The position numbers and the translations under genes were made by a program. A DNA stretch of 54,754 bases from Actinomycetota bacterium. Lineage in GTDB: Bacteria > Actinomycetota > Acidimicrobiia > Acidimicrobiales > MedAcidi-G1. Below, piece after piece: positions 25,962-34,184 of this stretch. Location of the stretch: assembly GCA_002721755.1 (NCBI GenBank), contig PBLL01000040.1:1-54754 (forward strand), read 5' to 3'. The notes under the pieces are model-generated. The model made no database searches and was not told the origin of the DNA. It saw only the letters and a program-made list of their open reading frames with translations. How positions within the stretch are numbered: position 1 is the stretch's first letter; the number at the start of each line of letters is the position of its first letter.

Positions 25962-27323
25962 ATGCCAGCACCTATCTTTATGCCGAAATTGGGTTTAACC
26001 ATGACTGAAGGAACCCTAACTGAGTGGTTAGTTGCTACTGGTGAGACTGTAAGCCAAGGACAACCTGTGGCTTCAATAGAAACAGACAAAATAGAAACCG
26101 AAATAGAAGCTGAAGCTGAAGGAATATTGCACCAGTCAGCAATATCTGGCGAAGTTTTCGAATGCGGAATTGTTTTAGGTTGGATATTAGAAGAAGGTGA
26201 GGAGCCACCGGAATTTTCTGCAGATTCTGAACCTGAGAATGAGCAGATTCCAGATGTTGATTCAAGTGAAAATATTGAAAACGAAACAAAAATAAAAACC
26301 GATCGCATTGCAGCTTCTCCTGCTGCTAAACGACTTGCACGAGAAATAGGAATTGATCTATCTACTATTTCCGGAAGCGGTCCTGGTGGAAGAATAGTCG
26401 TCGAGGATGTTGAAGCAGCTTCTGTCAAAGAAAAACCAAATGCTAAATCAGGGTTTGAAGACCCTAAAGCATCACAAGCAGCAGTGAATGAAGCACAAAA
26501 ATTAGGAGTAAATCTTGATGATGTAAAGACATCTTCAAGAGATAAAAGAATAAGAAAAGCAGATGTTCAAGAACACATAAAAAGTTCATCAGAACCACAA
26601 GAAGGCAAGAAAGAAAATTTTGTCTTTGCCCCAATAGGTGAAGGAGAACGAGTTCCAATAACGGGAATGCGAAGAGTAATATCAGACCGGATGCACGCAA
26701 GTCTCCAAGGCATGGCACAGTTAACCCTGCACCTTGATGTAGGTATGGATAGCGTAATTTCTCTCCGCAAGAAAATGGGAACCGATGATCTACTGCCCGG
26801 CTATACGGATTTCGTGATTGCCTCAGTAGCTCGTGCATTAAAAATTCATCCTTTGCTCAATTCACAAATGCTAGAAAATGAAATCCTGCAGTTAAATGAA
26901 ATAAATATCGGTATGGCTGTTGCCTTGGAGGATGGTCTAGTTGTTCCCGTAGTAAGAAACGCCGATCAGCTTTCTCTGAGCGAAATTGCTGAAAATACTT
27001 CTCGCTTGGCTGACCAGGCTAGGAGCGGCAAATTAGCCTTGGAGGATCTTGAAGGAGGAACTTTTTCTGTTTCATCATTAGGAATGTTTGGGGTCGATGG
27101 TTTTACACCTGTAATCAATCCACCAAACTCTGCAATTCTGGGTGTCGGTCGCATACGTGAAGACACGGTGTGGCTAGACCAGAATCCAACAAAAATTTCT
27201 AGAATGGTTTTAAGTCTTACATGGGATCATCGTGTTTTAGATGGTGCACCTGCAGCTGATTTTGCTAGAACAATAAAATTAGGTTTAGAAAATCCAGAAT
27301 CTCTAGTTGATCCGAATAATTAG
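25962..27323 (+). CDS. acoC: 2-oxoacid/acetoin dehydrogenase E2 (dihydrolipoamide acyltransferase) with two E3-binding-like domains
   Basis: E2 transfers the acyl group from E1 to CoA through swinging lipoyl arms. The 453-residue protein has one lipoyl domain (1-80, lipoyl lysine K43 in ETDKIETE) and an acidic linker. An E3-binding domain follows at 115-151 (AASPAAKRLA...GPGGRI), then a second, more degenerate copy at about 169-206. The catalytic domain runs from about 230 to the end, with H423 and D427 in DHRVLDG. AGAGGA precedes the ATG. No dihydrolipoamide dehydrogenase (E3) lies in the window. Its stop shares TTAG (27320-27323) with the convergent psuG stop. Confidence 0.87.
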   Translation: MPAPIFMPKLGLTMTEGTLTEWLVATGETVSQGQPVASIETDKIETEIEAEAEGILHQSAISGEVFECGIVLGWILEEGEEPPEFSADSEPENEQIPDVDSSENIENETKIKTDRIAASPAAKRLAREIGIDLSTISGSGPGGRIVVEDVEAASVKEKPNAKSGFEDPKASQAAVNEAQKLGVNLDDVKTSSRDKRIRKADVQEHIKSSSEPQEGKKENFVFAPIGEGERVPITGMRRVISDRMHASLQGMAQLTLHLDVGMDSVISLRKKMGTDDLLPGYTDFVIASVARALKIHPLLNSQMLENEILQLNEINIGMAVALEDGLVVPVVRNADQLSLSEIAENTSRLADQARSGKLALEDLEGGTFSVSSLGMFGVDGFTPVINPPNSAILGVGRIREDTVWLDQNPTKISRMVLSLTWDHRVLDGAPAADFARTIKLGLENPESLVDPNN

Positions 27324-28219
27324 TTCACCATTTGTTTGGCTACTTCGCCTGCAGTATTGACATTGTTCAAAATTAAATCAATATTCGCCTCAAGAGTGAG
27401 ATTACTACTGGCTTCCGAAACTTTTTCTAGTAAAAATGGAGTTATTGCATTCCCGCTAATACCAGATGCTTTGGCTTTCTCAAGACTTTGATTTATCGCA
27501 TCTTCAACGATTTGTTGGTCCACAGATTTTTCTTCGGGTATTGGCACTGCTACGAGTTGACCGGTTGTCAGACCAATCCGCCAGTGGGTCTTCAGCAGAT
27601 CGGCAACCTCTTTTGCACTTGAAGCACTAATCTTTGTTTTTAAACTAGAGCCTGTTGTCCAGAACTCTGGGAAAGTATTTGTCTTGTAACCAATTACTGG
27701 CACTCCTAGAGTTTCCAAAAGTTCAAGTGTCCGCGGAATATCGAGTATCGACTTCACACCCGCGCAAATAACAGCAACTGGGATTTCAGATAAAGCTTTA
27801 AGATCTGCGGAAACATCACCATCGTGACCTCTGTGAACACCACCAATTCCGCCTGTAGCAAAAATTTGGATATCGGATTTATGTGCTGCAAACATAGTTG
27901 TTGCAACAGTGGTTGCGCCAAGCGATTTTCTGTTGAGGGTTGTTCCCAAATTATTAAAACTGGTTTTTTCCACGTCAGATTCTGTGCCTAGAAGTTCTAT
28001 TTCTTCATGTGTTAGACCTACTTGCAAGTGACCGTCTATTACAGCGACAGTGGCGGGGACAACATTCAAATCCCTTAAAATCTTTTCAGATTTTAAAGCT
28101 ACTTCTATGTTCAATGGAGAAGGAAGTCCGTGAGATATAAGGGTTGATTCCAAAGCGACCACAGGCTGTTTTGTTCTTAAAGCTTCTTGAACCTCATCAG
28201 TAATTCTTATCAGACTCAT
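27320..28219 (-). CDS. psuG: Pseudouridine-5'-phosphate glycosidase
   Basis: PsuG reversibly splits pseudouridine 5'-phosphate into uracil and ribose 5-phosphate, letting the cell use the C-nucleoside from RNA turnover. The 299-residue protein matches the family along its length: VALESTLISHGLP at the N-terminus, DGHLQVGL, KTSFNNLG, GATTVATTMFAA, ATGGIGGVHRG and YKTNTFPEFW. I chose ATG 28219; GTG 28228 in the same frame would add three residues. The kinase partner PsuK is not in the window. It is divergent from the deo-type operon. Confidence 0.9.
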   Translation of the reverse strand: MSLIRITDEVQEALRTKQPVVALESTLISHGLPSPLNIEVALKSEKILRDLNVVPATVAVIDGHLQVGLTHEEIELLGTESDVEKTSFNNLGTTLNRKSLGATTVATTMFAAHKSDIQIFATGGIGGVHRGHDGDVSADLKALSEIPVAVICAGVKSILDIPRTLELLETLGVPVIGYKTNTFPEFWTTGSSLKTKISASSAKEVADLLKTHWRIGLTTGQLVAVPIPEEKSVDQQIVEDAINQSLEKAKASGISGNAITPFLLEKVSEASSNLTLEANIDLILNNVNTAGEVAKQMVN

Positions 28220-28265
28220 AACAACCACGTTATATGGCTACCTAATTAATTGTTTTGTCATGTAA

Positions 28266-28283
28266 ACATTAGTTAACTGATGT
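28266..28283. promoter_or_regulatory. 18-bp imperfect palindrome in the psuG / nucleoside-operon promoter region
   Basis: ACATTAGTTAACTGATGT has eight of nine base pairs symmetric around the centre. It lies 47 bases upstream of psuG and about 125 bases upstream of the phosphorylase ATG. It is a reasonable operator candidate for a nucleoside-responsive repressor, but no regulator gene is in the window. Confidence 0.35.
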
Positions 28284-28407
28284 ATTGTTGCGGCTTTTGT
28301 TTAAAGAACTCCAGCTAACTATTTACAACTCGTTTGTTTATAGGATTATGGAATCACTAGAGATTCAAAAAGACTTTAGGTTTCGAAGAAATTTAATGGA
28401 GAATAAT

Positions 28408-29232
28408 ATGACAAATCTTGATCCTTACTCTCTCGCCGAGCAAGCTTCAAATGAACTAGCAAAAGAAACCGGTGTAGTTAATCATGATGTAGCTTTAGTC
28501 CTCGGTTCAGGATGGGCCTCGGCTAGTGACGAGATAGGTGTTATTTCAGCTGAAGTCGAAATGGCAAAATTGACTGGTTTCCCCGCACCTACTGTTTTGG
28601 GTCATCGGAACTTGATTAGATCCATCAAAGTTGGTGGAAAAAATGTACTTGTTTTTGGTGGTCGAGCTCATTTATATGAAGGTCACTCAGTTGACACGGT
28701 GGTACACGGAGTACGGGTAGCAGTCTCAGCAGGATGCAGATCCATCATTTTGACAAATGCCGCAGGCGGGTTAAATCCTGACTGGTCTGTCGGACAGCCA
28801 GTAATTATTTCTGACCAACTGAATCTTATGGGGAATTCTCCGATGGTTGGACCCCCACCACCTGAAGGTAAGGCGATCCGTTTCGTGGATTTGACTGAAG
28901 CCTATTCATTACGGTTACGACAATTGGCTAAAGAAGTCGACCCAACATTACCTGATGGTATTTACGCCGGTTTGTTGGGAGGGGCTTTTGAAACGCCAGC
29001 AGAGATCAGGATGTTTGCAAAAATGGGTGCAGATTTAGTTGGAATGTCAACTGTTCTGGAAACTATTGCGGCACGACATCTTGGTGTAGATGTTTTAGGG
29101 ATATCCCTCGTTACAAATCAGGCAGCAGGTATGTCTGAAGAAAATCTTGATCATGAGGATGTTTTGGCTGCAGCGGAAGATGCCGGTCCGCGAATGATGA
29201 GTTTATTAGCTGGTATTTTGGAACGCTTGTGA
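28408..29232 (+). CDS. Purine-nucleoside phosphorylase (trimeric type)
   Basis: The enzyme cleaves purine (deoxy)ribonucleosides with phosphate to base and (deoxy)ribose 1-phosphate. The 274-residue protein shows LVLGSGWAS, the HRNLIRS and GGRAHLYEGH phosphate/ribose motifs, TNAAGG, the FETPAEI purine-site Glu and VTNQAAG with the base-binding Asn. The frame runs upstream to 28285, but GGAG (28398-28401) is six bases before ATG 28408 and gives the family-typical length. The next gene starts by GTGA overlap. Confidence 0.9.
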   Translation: MTNLDPYSLAEQASNELAKETGVVNHDVALVLGSGWASASDEIGVISAEVEMAKLTGFPAPTVLGHRNLIRSIKVGGKNVLVFGGRAHLYEGHSVDTVVHGVRVAVSAGCRSIILTNAAGGLNPDWSVGQPVIISDQLNLMGNSPMVGPPPPEGKAIRFVDLTEAYSLRLRQLAKEVDPTLPDGIYAGLLGGAFETPAEIRMFAKMGADLVGMSTVLETIAARHLGVDVLGISLVTNQAAGMSEENLDHEDVLAAAEDAGPRMMSLLAGILERL

Positions 29233-30920
29233 CAAAAGGGATTACTCCAGACGAAGCTTTAGCAATTGCAAAAAAATGGTTAATCAATGATCCGGATGAA
29301 ATAACTAAGTTTGAAACTCAAAATTTGATTTCAGAAGCCGGTAACCAAATTATTCATAGATTTGGCAGTTGTTTGTTGTTTGGCACTGCTGGTATACGCG
29401 GTCCGAGAGGTGCGGGACCGATGAGAATGAACAGACTCATGGTAAGAGTGGTAGCAACCGCCATAGCTAAAAAATTATCAGCTGATATCCAAAACAATGA
29501 AGCGCCATTGGTTGTAGTCGGTTATGACGCACGTCATCAGAGTCAAGTTTTCGCAGAAGACTCTGCTCGTGTTTTAGCCTCACATGGAATTAAATGTTTG
29601 ATTCTGTCAAAACCTTTGCCGACTCCCGTTTTGGCATACACCCTCCTATCCAAAAGAGCTAAAGCTGGGATCATGGTTACCGCCAGTCACAACCCTGCAG
29701 AGGATTCCGGTTATAAGGTTTATTGGGAAGATGGTGCTCAAATAACAACCCCCATTGATTCACAAATCGCTGAAAAAATTGATTACAGGAACCCTCCTCC
29801 TGATGAGGATTTAGTGGATCTAGATGACTCTTTAATAACAAAAGGCGAAAACAGTTTAGTGGAGCAATATATCGATTTTGCTTGTTCTTGTGTGTCTCCA
29901 GATACTCAACGTGATATAAGTATTGTGTACACGCCTCTACATGGGGTTGGTAAAGAAACTTTTTTTCAAGTTTTTGAAAAAGCTGGATTTCAAAACACGA
30001 CAGTTGTTGCAAATCAGGCTGACCCAGATCCTGATTTTCCGACTGTTTCTTTTCCAAATCCGGAAGAAGAAGGAACTTTAGATTTGGCTATCGAACTCGC
30101 TGATACTAAAAACGCTGATTTAGTTATTGCAAATGATCCTGATGCAGATCGATTAGCCGTCATTGTTAGTCATGGAAAAGAGTGGCGTCATCTTAATGGA
30201 AATGAGATTGGGGTATTGCTGGCAGAGCATCTTCTTAATAAAGAGAAAGAAGGAGACAGACTTGTTGTCACGACAGTTGTTTCATCGCGCTTACTTTCTA
30301 AATTGGCGGATTTTCATAAGGTAAAATATGCAGAAACTCTTACGGGTTTTAAGTGGATAGTTCGTCCTGGTCTAAAGGACACAACTTCCAGATTTGTATT
30401 TGGGTATGAGGAGGCACTTGGTTTCGCGATTGGTGATTCAGTTCGCGACAAGGATGGTATAACCGCAGCCCTACTATTTTCGGAATTAGCGGCCGGTTTA
30501 AAGTCTGATGGTAAGACAGCTATTGATCTTTTAGAAGACTTGTGGAGGCGTCATGGGGTTCACAAAACTTCTTTACTCACACAGAGATTTGCTACTGAAA
30601 CAAACATTTCATCAGATTTTATGGCTCCATTGAGAAGTAATCCTCCGAAACAAATCGCTGGAATTGAAATAATTAACTCAGTTGATTTGATGACACCTGT
30701 GAAGGAGTTTCCAGCAACAGATGCGATTGTATTCGATCTTGAAAATGGAAGAGTTGTAATTCGTCCGAGTGGGACTGAGCCGATGGTAAAGATTTATGTT
30801 GAAGCCATAGAATCGGTTATTAAGGATGACGTCGGGTCTGCTGAAAGATCCGCAGAGCATATGATAGAGAACTTATTAGATGGAGTCAGAAGTTTGTTTC
30901 CAATAGAGAGTGATGAGTAA
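29229..30920 (+). CDS. Phosphohexomutase-family enzyme, probably phosphoglucomutase/phosphopentomutase
   Basis: The 563-residue alpha-D-phosphohexomutase has all four signatures: GTAGIRGPRG (sugar loop), TASHNP with the phosphoserine, DPDADR metal loop, and RPSGTEP phosphate-binding loop near the C-terminus. Its position between purine-nucleoside phosphorylase and deoC suggests that it does the job of DeoB, converting (deoxy)ribose 1-phosphate to the 5-phosphate. No DeoB-type enzyme is in the window. This function is inferred from context; phosphoglucomutase activity is the alternative. It starts with GTG overlapping the previous stop. Confidence 0.82.
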   Translation: MTKGITPDEALAIAKKWLINDPDEITKFETQNLISEAGNQIIHRFGSCLLFGTAGIRGPRGAGPMRMNRLMVRVVATAIAKKLSADIQNNEAPLVVVGYDARHQSQVFAEDSARVLASHGIKCLILSKPLPTPVLAYTLLSKRAKAGIMVTASHNPAEDSGYKVYWEDGAQITTPIDSQIAEKIDYRNPPPDEDLVDLDDSLITKGENSLVEQYIDFACSCVSPDTQRDISIVYTPLHGVGKETFFQVFEKAGFQNTTVVANQADPDPDFPTVSFPNPEEEGTLDLAIELADTKNADLVIANDPDADRLAVIVSHGKEWRHLNGNEIGVLLAEHLLNKEKEGDRLVVTTVVSSRLLSKLADFHKVKYAETLTGFKWIVRPGLKDTTSRFVFGYEEALGFAIGDSVRDKDGITAALLFSELAAGLKSDGKTAIDLLEDLWRRHGVHKTSLLTQRFATETNISSDFMAPLRSNPPKQIAGIEIINSVDLMTPVKEFPATDAIVFDLENGRVVIRPSGTEPMVKIYVEAIESVIKDDVGSAERSAEHMIENLLDGVRSLFPIESDE

Positions 30921-30922
30921 AA

Positions 30923-31846
30923 ATGTCTACTTCTACAATTACTTCAGTTGAAACTGGTTTACCGATAAGAGTGACTCCGGTAGATGAGGTATCACTTGAA
31001 GCCAGAGCTTCTTCGCTGGCGACACGGTCCATAAAAACTACTAGCAAGAGGGCTGCACTCAATTTATCGATTCGATGCATTGATCTAACAACTCTTGAAG
31101 GTGCAGACACTCCTGAAAAAGTTGCTTCACTTTGTCAAAAAGCAAAGCGCCCTGACCCTGCAAACGTAGATGTTCCCCAAGTCGCAGCAGTGTGCGTATA
31201 TCCAGAAATGGTGGAACATGCAGTAGAAGCTACAAAAGGGTCAGGTGTAAAGGTTGCTAGTGTGGCAGGCGCTTTTCCAAGTGGGTTATCGACTTTAGAT
31301 GCACGAACAGCTGATATAGCTGATGCTGTTCGAAGAGGTGCCGACGAAATAGACATCGTTTTAAACAGATCAGCCTTTCTTGCAGGTGATGAGAAGCGAG
31401 CGTTCGAAGAGATAGTCGCTTCAAAGGAAGCCTGTGGAGAGGTACATCTAAAAGTTATTTTAGAAGTCGGTGAGCTGGGCAGTTACGACAAAATACGACA
31501 AGCTTCGATGCTTGCTATGGCGGCAGGTGCAGATTTCATAAAAACTTCAACTGGGAAAATTTCACAAGCATCCAGTCTGCCGAGAATGTTGTGTATGGCC
31601 GAAGCAGTTAGAGATTTCACATATCATACGAATATTCCTGTTGGAATAAAGGCAGCTGGCGGAATTCGTACGGCAAAACAAGCTTGGCATTACTTGGTTG
31701 TAATTGCAGAAACTTTGGGAACTGATTGGCTTAATCCAGAAAGGTTCCGTATAGGTGCTTCAAGTTTACTAAATGATGTTTTACTCCAATTAAAACATTT
31801 AGATTCAGGTTATTACAGTGGACCTGATTACGTAACGGTGGATTAA
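30923..31846 (+). CDS. deoC: Deoxyribose-phosphate aldolase
   Basis: DeoC splits 2-deoxyribose 5-phosphate into glyceraldehyde 3-phosphate and acetaldehyde. The 307-residue protein has the Schiff-base lysine K207 (DFIKTSTGK), the second lysine K243 (IKAAGGIRT) and D144 (EIDIVLN). An N-terminal stretch of about 45 residues precedes the TIM barrel, as in long DeoC forms. Its stop overlaps the aldehyde dehydrogenase start by one base (TAATG), which fits direct disposal of acetaldehyde. Confidence 0.93.
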   Translation: MSTSTITSVETGLPIRVTPVDEVSLEARASSLATRSIKTTSKRAALNLSIRCIDLTTLEGADTPEKVASLCQKAKRPDPANVDVPQVAAVCVYPEMVEHAVEATKGSGVKVASVAGAFPSGLSTLDARTADIADAVRRGADEIDIVLNRSAFLAGDEKRAFEEIVASKEACGEVHLKVILEVGELGSYDKIRQASMLAMAAGADFIKTSTGKISQASSLPRMLCMAEAVRDFTYHTNIPVGIKAAGGIRTAKQAWHYLVVIAETLGTDWLNPERFRIGASSLLNDVLLQLKHLDSGYYSGPDYVTVD

Positions 31847-33339
31847 TGGAAACTTCAGCTTCTAAAGACAGTTCTGCCATCGAGGATTTCGGAATTGACT
31901 ATGCTCCAGCAATTGAATCGACCAGCCTTCTAAACATAAAAGAAAAATACGGACTTTTCATCGATGGTGACTTCCTAGACTCTTCGTCTTCAAATTCATT
32001 TAAGACATTAGATCCATCGACAGAAAAGCCGTTATCAGAAATATCAGAGGCTTCTTCTGCAGATATTGATAAGGCAGTTAAGGCAGCTAGGAATGCCTAT
32101 GAAAAATACTGGATGACGATGTCAGGAGCAGTTCGCGCCAGATATCTCTTCCGAATAGCGCGTCATCTCCAAGAAAGATCTCGAGAGTTCGCAGTTTTGG
32201 AAACTTTAGATGGAGGAAAACCAATAAAGGAAAGCAGGGATGTAGATCTTCCTCTTGCAGCTGCCCATTTTTTTTATCATGCCGGCTGGGCCGACAAACT
32301 CGACTATGCCTTCCCTCAGAGAAAAGTTGAGCCCCATGGTGTAGTGGGGCAGATAATCCCATGGAATTTTCCTTTATTGATGGCTTCATGGAAGTTAGCT
32401 CCGGCATTGGCTTGTGGCAACACTGTTGTATTAAAGCCAGCAGAGACGACACCACTGACTGCTTTGCTGCTAGCTGAAGTTATAAAAGACGTAGATCTAC
32501 CTCCAGGGGTAATAAATATTGTTACAGGAGCTGGGGAAACAGGTTCGGCATTGGTTGAACACCCCGATGTAGACAAATTAGCTTTCACGGGTTCAACTGA
32601 GGTAGGAAAATTAATTCAACGTTCGGCAGTAAAACGTAATTTGCCGCTAACACTAGAGTTAGGTGGTAAAGCACCTCATGTGATTTTTGAAGACGCAGCA
32701 TTAGATCAAGCAATAGAAGGAGTAATTAATGGAATTTTCTTTAATCAAGGTCATGTGTGTTGTGCTGGTTCACGACTACTTGTTCAAGAATCTATAGCCG
32801 ACCATTTCATCGATCGACTCCAAAAAAGAATAGAACTTCTAAGAGTCGGAAACCCTCTCGATAAAAACACAGATATCGGAGCTATAAATTCAAAAGCTCA
32901 ACTTGAAAGAATAGATCAACTCGTGAAAGCAGGTGTCGAAGAAGGTGCTGAGGTTTACAAACCATCATGTTCTTTGCCGGAAAAAGGGTACTGGTACCCT
33001 CCTACAGTTTTAACCGGAGTCCAGCAGAGTCACCGTGTCGCACGTGAAGAAATATTTGGTCCCGTTTTAGTCGTACAGACATTTAGAACTCCAGAAGAAG
33101 CTTTAGAAAAAGCAAATAACACCCCCTACGGTTTATCTGCAGGTATATGGACAGAAAAAGGTTCACTTATTCACTGGATGGCAGCACGAATGCGTGCCGG
33201 AGTCATATGGGCAAACACATTTAATAAGTTTGATCCAACAAGTCCTTTTGGTGGGTATAAAGAAAGTGGTTTCGGACGCGAAGGTGGCATGCATGGTCTA
33301 GCACCTTATTTGAAGACAAAGAGAAAGCGTTCACAGTGA
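31846..33339 (+). CDS. Aldehyde dehydrogenase, catalytic half of a split ALDH16
   Basis: The 497-residue NAD(P)-dependent dehydrogenase keeps all catalytic residues: Asn in IPWNFP (171-176), cofactor Lys in VVLKPAE (194-200), E271 (LELGG) and nucleophile C305 (GHVCCAGS). The N-terminal extension with FGIDYAPAIES before the usual YGLFIDG start resembles the LEYGPVPES-type leader of ALDH16. The following gene, coupled by a GTGA overlap, looks like the second, non-catalytic ALDH domain of ALDH16. Context after deoC suggests oxidation of acetaldehyde to acetate; other aldehydes remain possible. Confidence 0.85.
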   Translation: METSASKDSSAIEDFGIDYAPAIESTSLLNIKEKYGLFIDGDFLDSSSSNSFKTLDPSTEKPLSEISEASSADIDKAVKAARNAYEKYWMTMSGAVRARYLFRIARHLQERSREFAVLETLDGGKPIKESRDVDLPLAAAHFFYHAGWADKLDYAFPQRKVEPHGVVGQIIPWNFPLLMASWKLAPALACGNTVVLKPAETTPLTALLLAEVIKDVDLPPGVINIVTGAGETGSALVEHPDVDKLAFTGSTEVGKLIQRSAVKRNLPLTLELGGKAPHVIFEDAALDQAIEGVINGIFFNQGHVCCAGSRLLVQESIADHFIDRLQKRIELLRVGNPLDKNTDIGAINSKAQLERIDQLVKAGVEEGAEVYKPSCSLPEKGYWYPPTVLTGVQQSHRVAREEIFGPVLVVQTFRTPEEALEKANNTPYGLSAGIWTEKGSLIHWMAARMRAGVIWANTFNKFDPTSPFGGYKESGFGREGGMHGLAPYLKTKRKRSQ

Positions 33340-34181
33340 CAGGAAATATACCAATAACAAAGACCTACAAACTTTTTATTGACGGAGCTTTCCCACGTTC
33401 TGAGTCAGGAAGAACTTTTTCAGTTGTCAACCCTCAAGGTGAATTGATAGCTAATGCTTCCCAAGCATCTAGAAAAGATCTTCGCGAAGCAGTTCGAGCG
33501 GCAAGGTCTGCTCAAAATACTTGGGCTTCAAGAACAGCCTATAACCGAGGACAGATTCTTTACCGTGTAGCGGAAATGATTGAATCTAGAAAAGCAGAAT
33601 TTTTGGATCTGCTAAAAAGTGGCGGAGTTAACAGTCGTACCGCTACACGTGAAGTTGAAGAATCAATACAAAGATGGGTTTGGTATGCAGGATGGTCTGA
33701 TAAATACAGTCAAATAATTGGGTCTGTTAACCCAGTTTCTGGACCATATTTCAACTTCACAGTTCCTGAACCAACGGGGGTGGTAGGCATAATCCCTCCT
33801 AGCGAACCTTCAATGCTGGGTTTAGTCTCAAGGCTTGTTCCAGCAATAGTAAGTGGTAATACCGCTGTAGTTATTTCTGAAGGGCATAGCTCGCTCACGG
33901 CAATTACCATTGCTGAAGTATTAGCTACATCTGATGTGCCGTCAGGTGTGGTCAATATTTTGACTGGTGACCAAACTGATTTATTACCATGGATTATTGG
34001 TCATTTGGACGTTAATGCAGTTGATATTAGTGGTATTAACCAAGACGTAGATTTAACTATTCTTGAGGAAGCCTCTTCAAACGTTAAGCGTTTGGTATCA
34101 CGAAAAGTCGATGAGGAAAGCTTAGAACTTATTTCTGATTTTCTAGAAATGAAAACAGTATGGCACCCTATTGGCAGATAG
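33336..34181 (+). CDS. Non-catalytic aldehyde dehydrogenase-like protein (C-terminal ALDH16 domain as a separate gene)
   Basis: The 281-residue protein aligns with the N-terminal, cofactor-binding half of ALDHs (YKLFIDGAFPRSESGRTF to VNILTGD) but ends before the catalytic Glu and Cys. The catalytic Asn loop IPWNFP reads IPPSEP, and the cofactor lysine motif VVLKPAE reads VVISEGH, so it cannot act as a dehydrogenase. Its ending, KTVWHPIGR, resembles the KALWLPMGD ending I recall for human ALDH16A1, whose C-terminal domain is likewise inactive. It is therefore better read as a structural or regulatory subunit than as a broken gene. It starts with GTG overlapping the catalytic gene. Confidence 0.8.
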   Translation: MTGNIPITKTYKLFIDGAFPRSESGRTFSVVNPQGELIANASQASRKDLREAVRAARSAQNTWASRTAYNRGQILYRVAEMIESRKAEFLDLLKSGGVNSRTATREVEESIQRWVWYAGWSDKYSQIIGSVNPVSGPYFNFTVPEPTGVVGIIPPSEPSMLGLVSRLVPAIVSGNTAVVISEGHSSLTAITIAEVLATSDVPSGVVNILTGDQTDLLPWIIGHLDVNAVDISGINQDVDLTILEEASSNVKRLVSRKVDEESLELISDFLEMKTVWHPIGR

Positions 34182-34184
34182 TTG

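Noticed and set aside
25943-26428. A 161-codon open frame on the minus strand over the E2 gene
   Set aside because: It has a Ser/Ile-rich shadow composition opposite the lipoyl and linker region of a well-recognised E2 protein.
22945-27323. Housekeeping pyruvate dehydrogenase complex
   Set aside because: The E1alpha/E1beta/E2 set alone would allow it, but acoX inside the operon and the amine-catabolic context favour an acetoin-type or specialised 2-oxoacid complex. The point is not fully settled.
33336-34181. The short ALDH gene as a frameshifted or truncated pseudogene
   Set aside because: It has an overlapping start with the gene before it, a conserved-looking ending, and no remnant of a catalytic ALDH half in the few bases before the convergent deoA. 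Loss of the active-site residues is scattered through the protein, not a single break.
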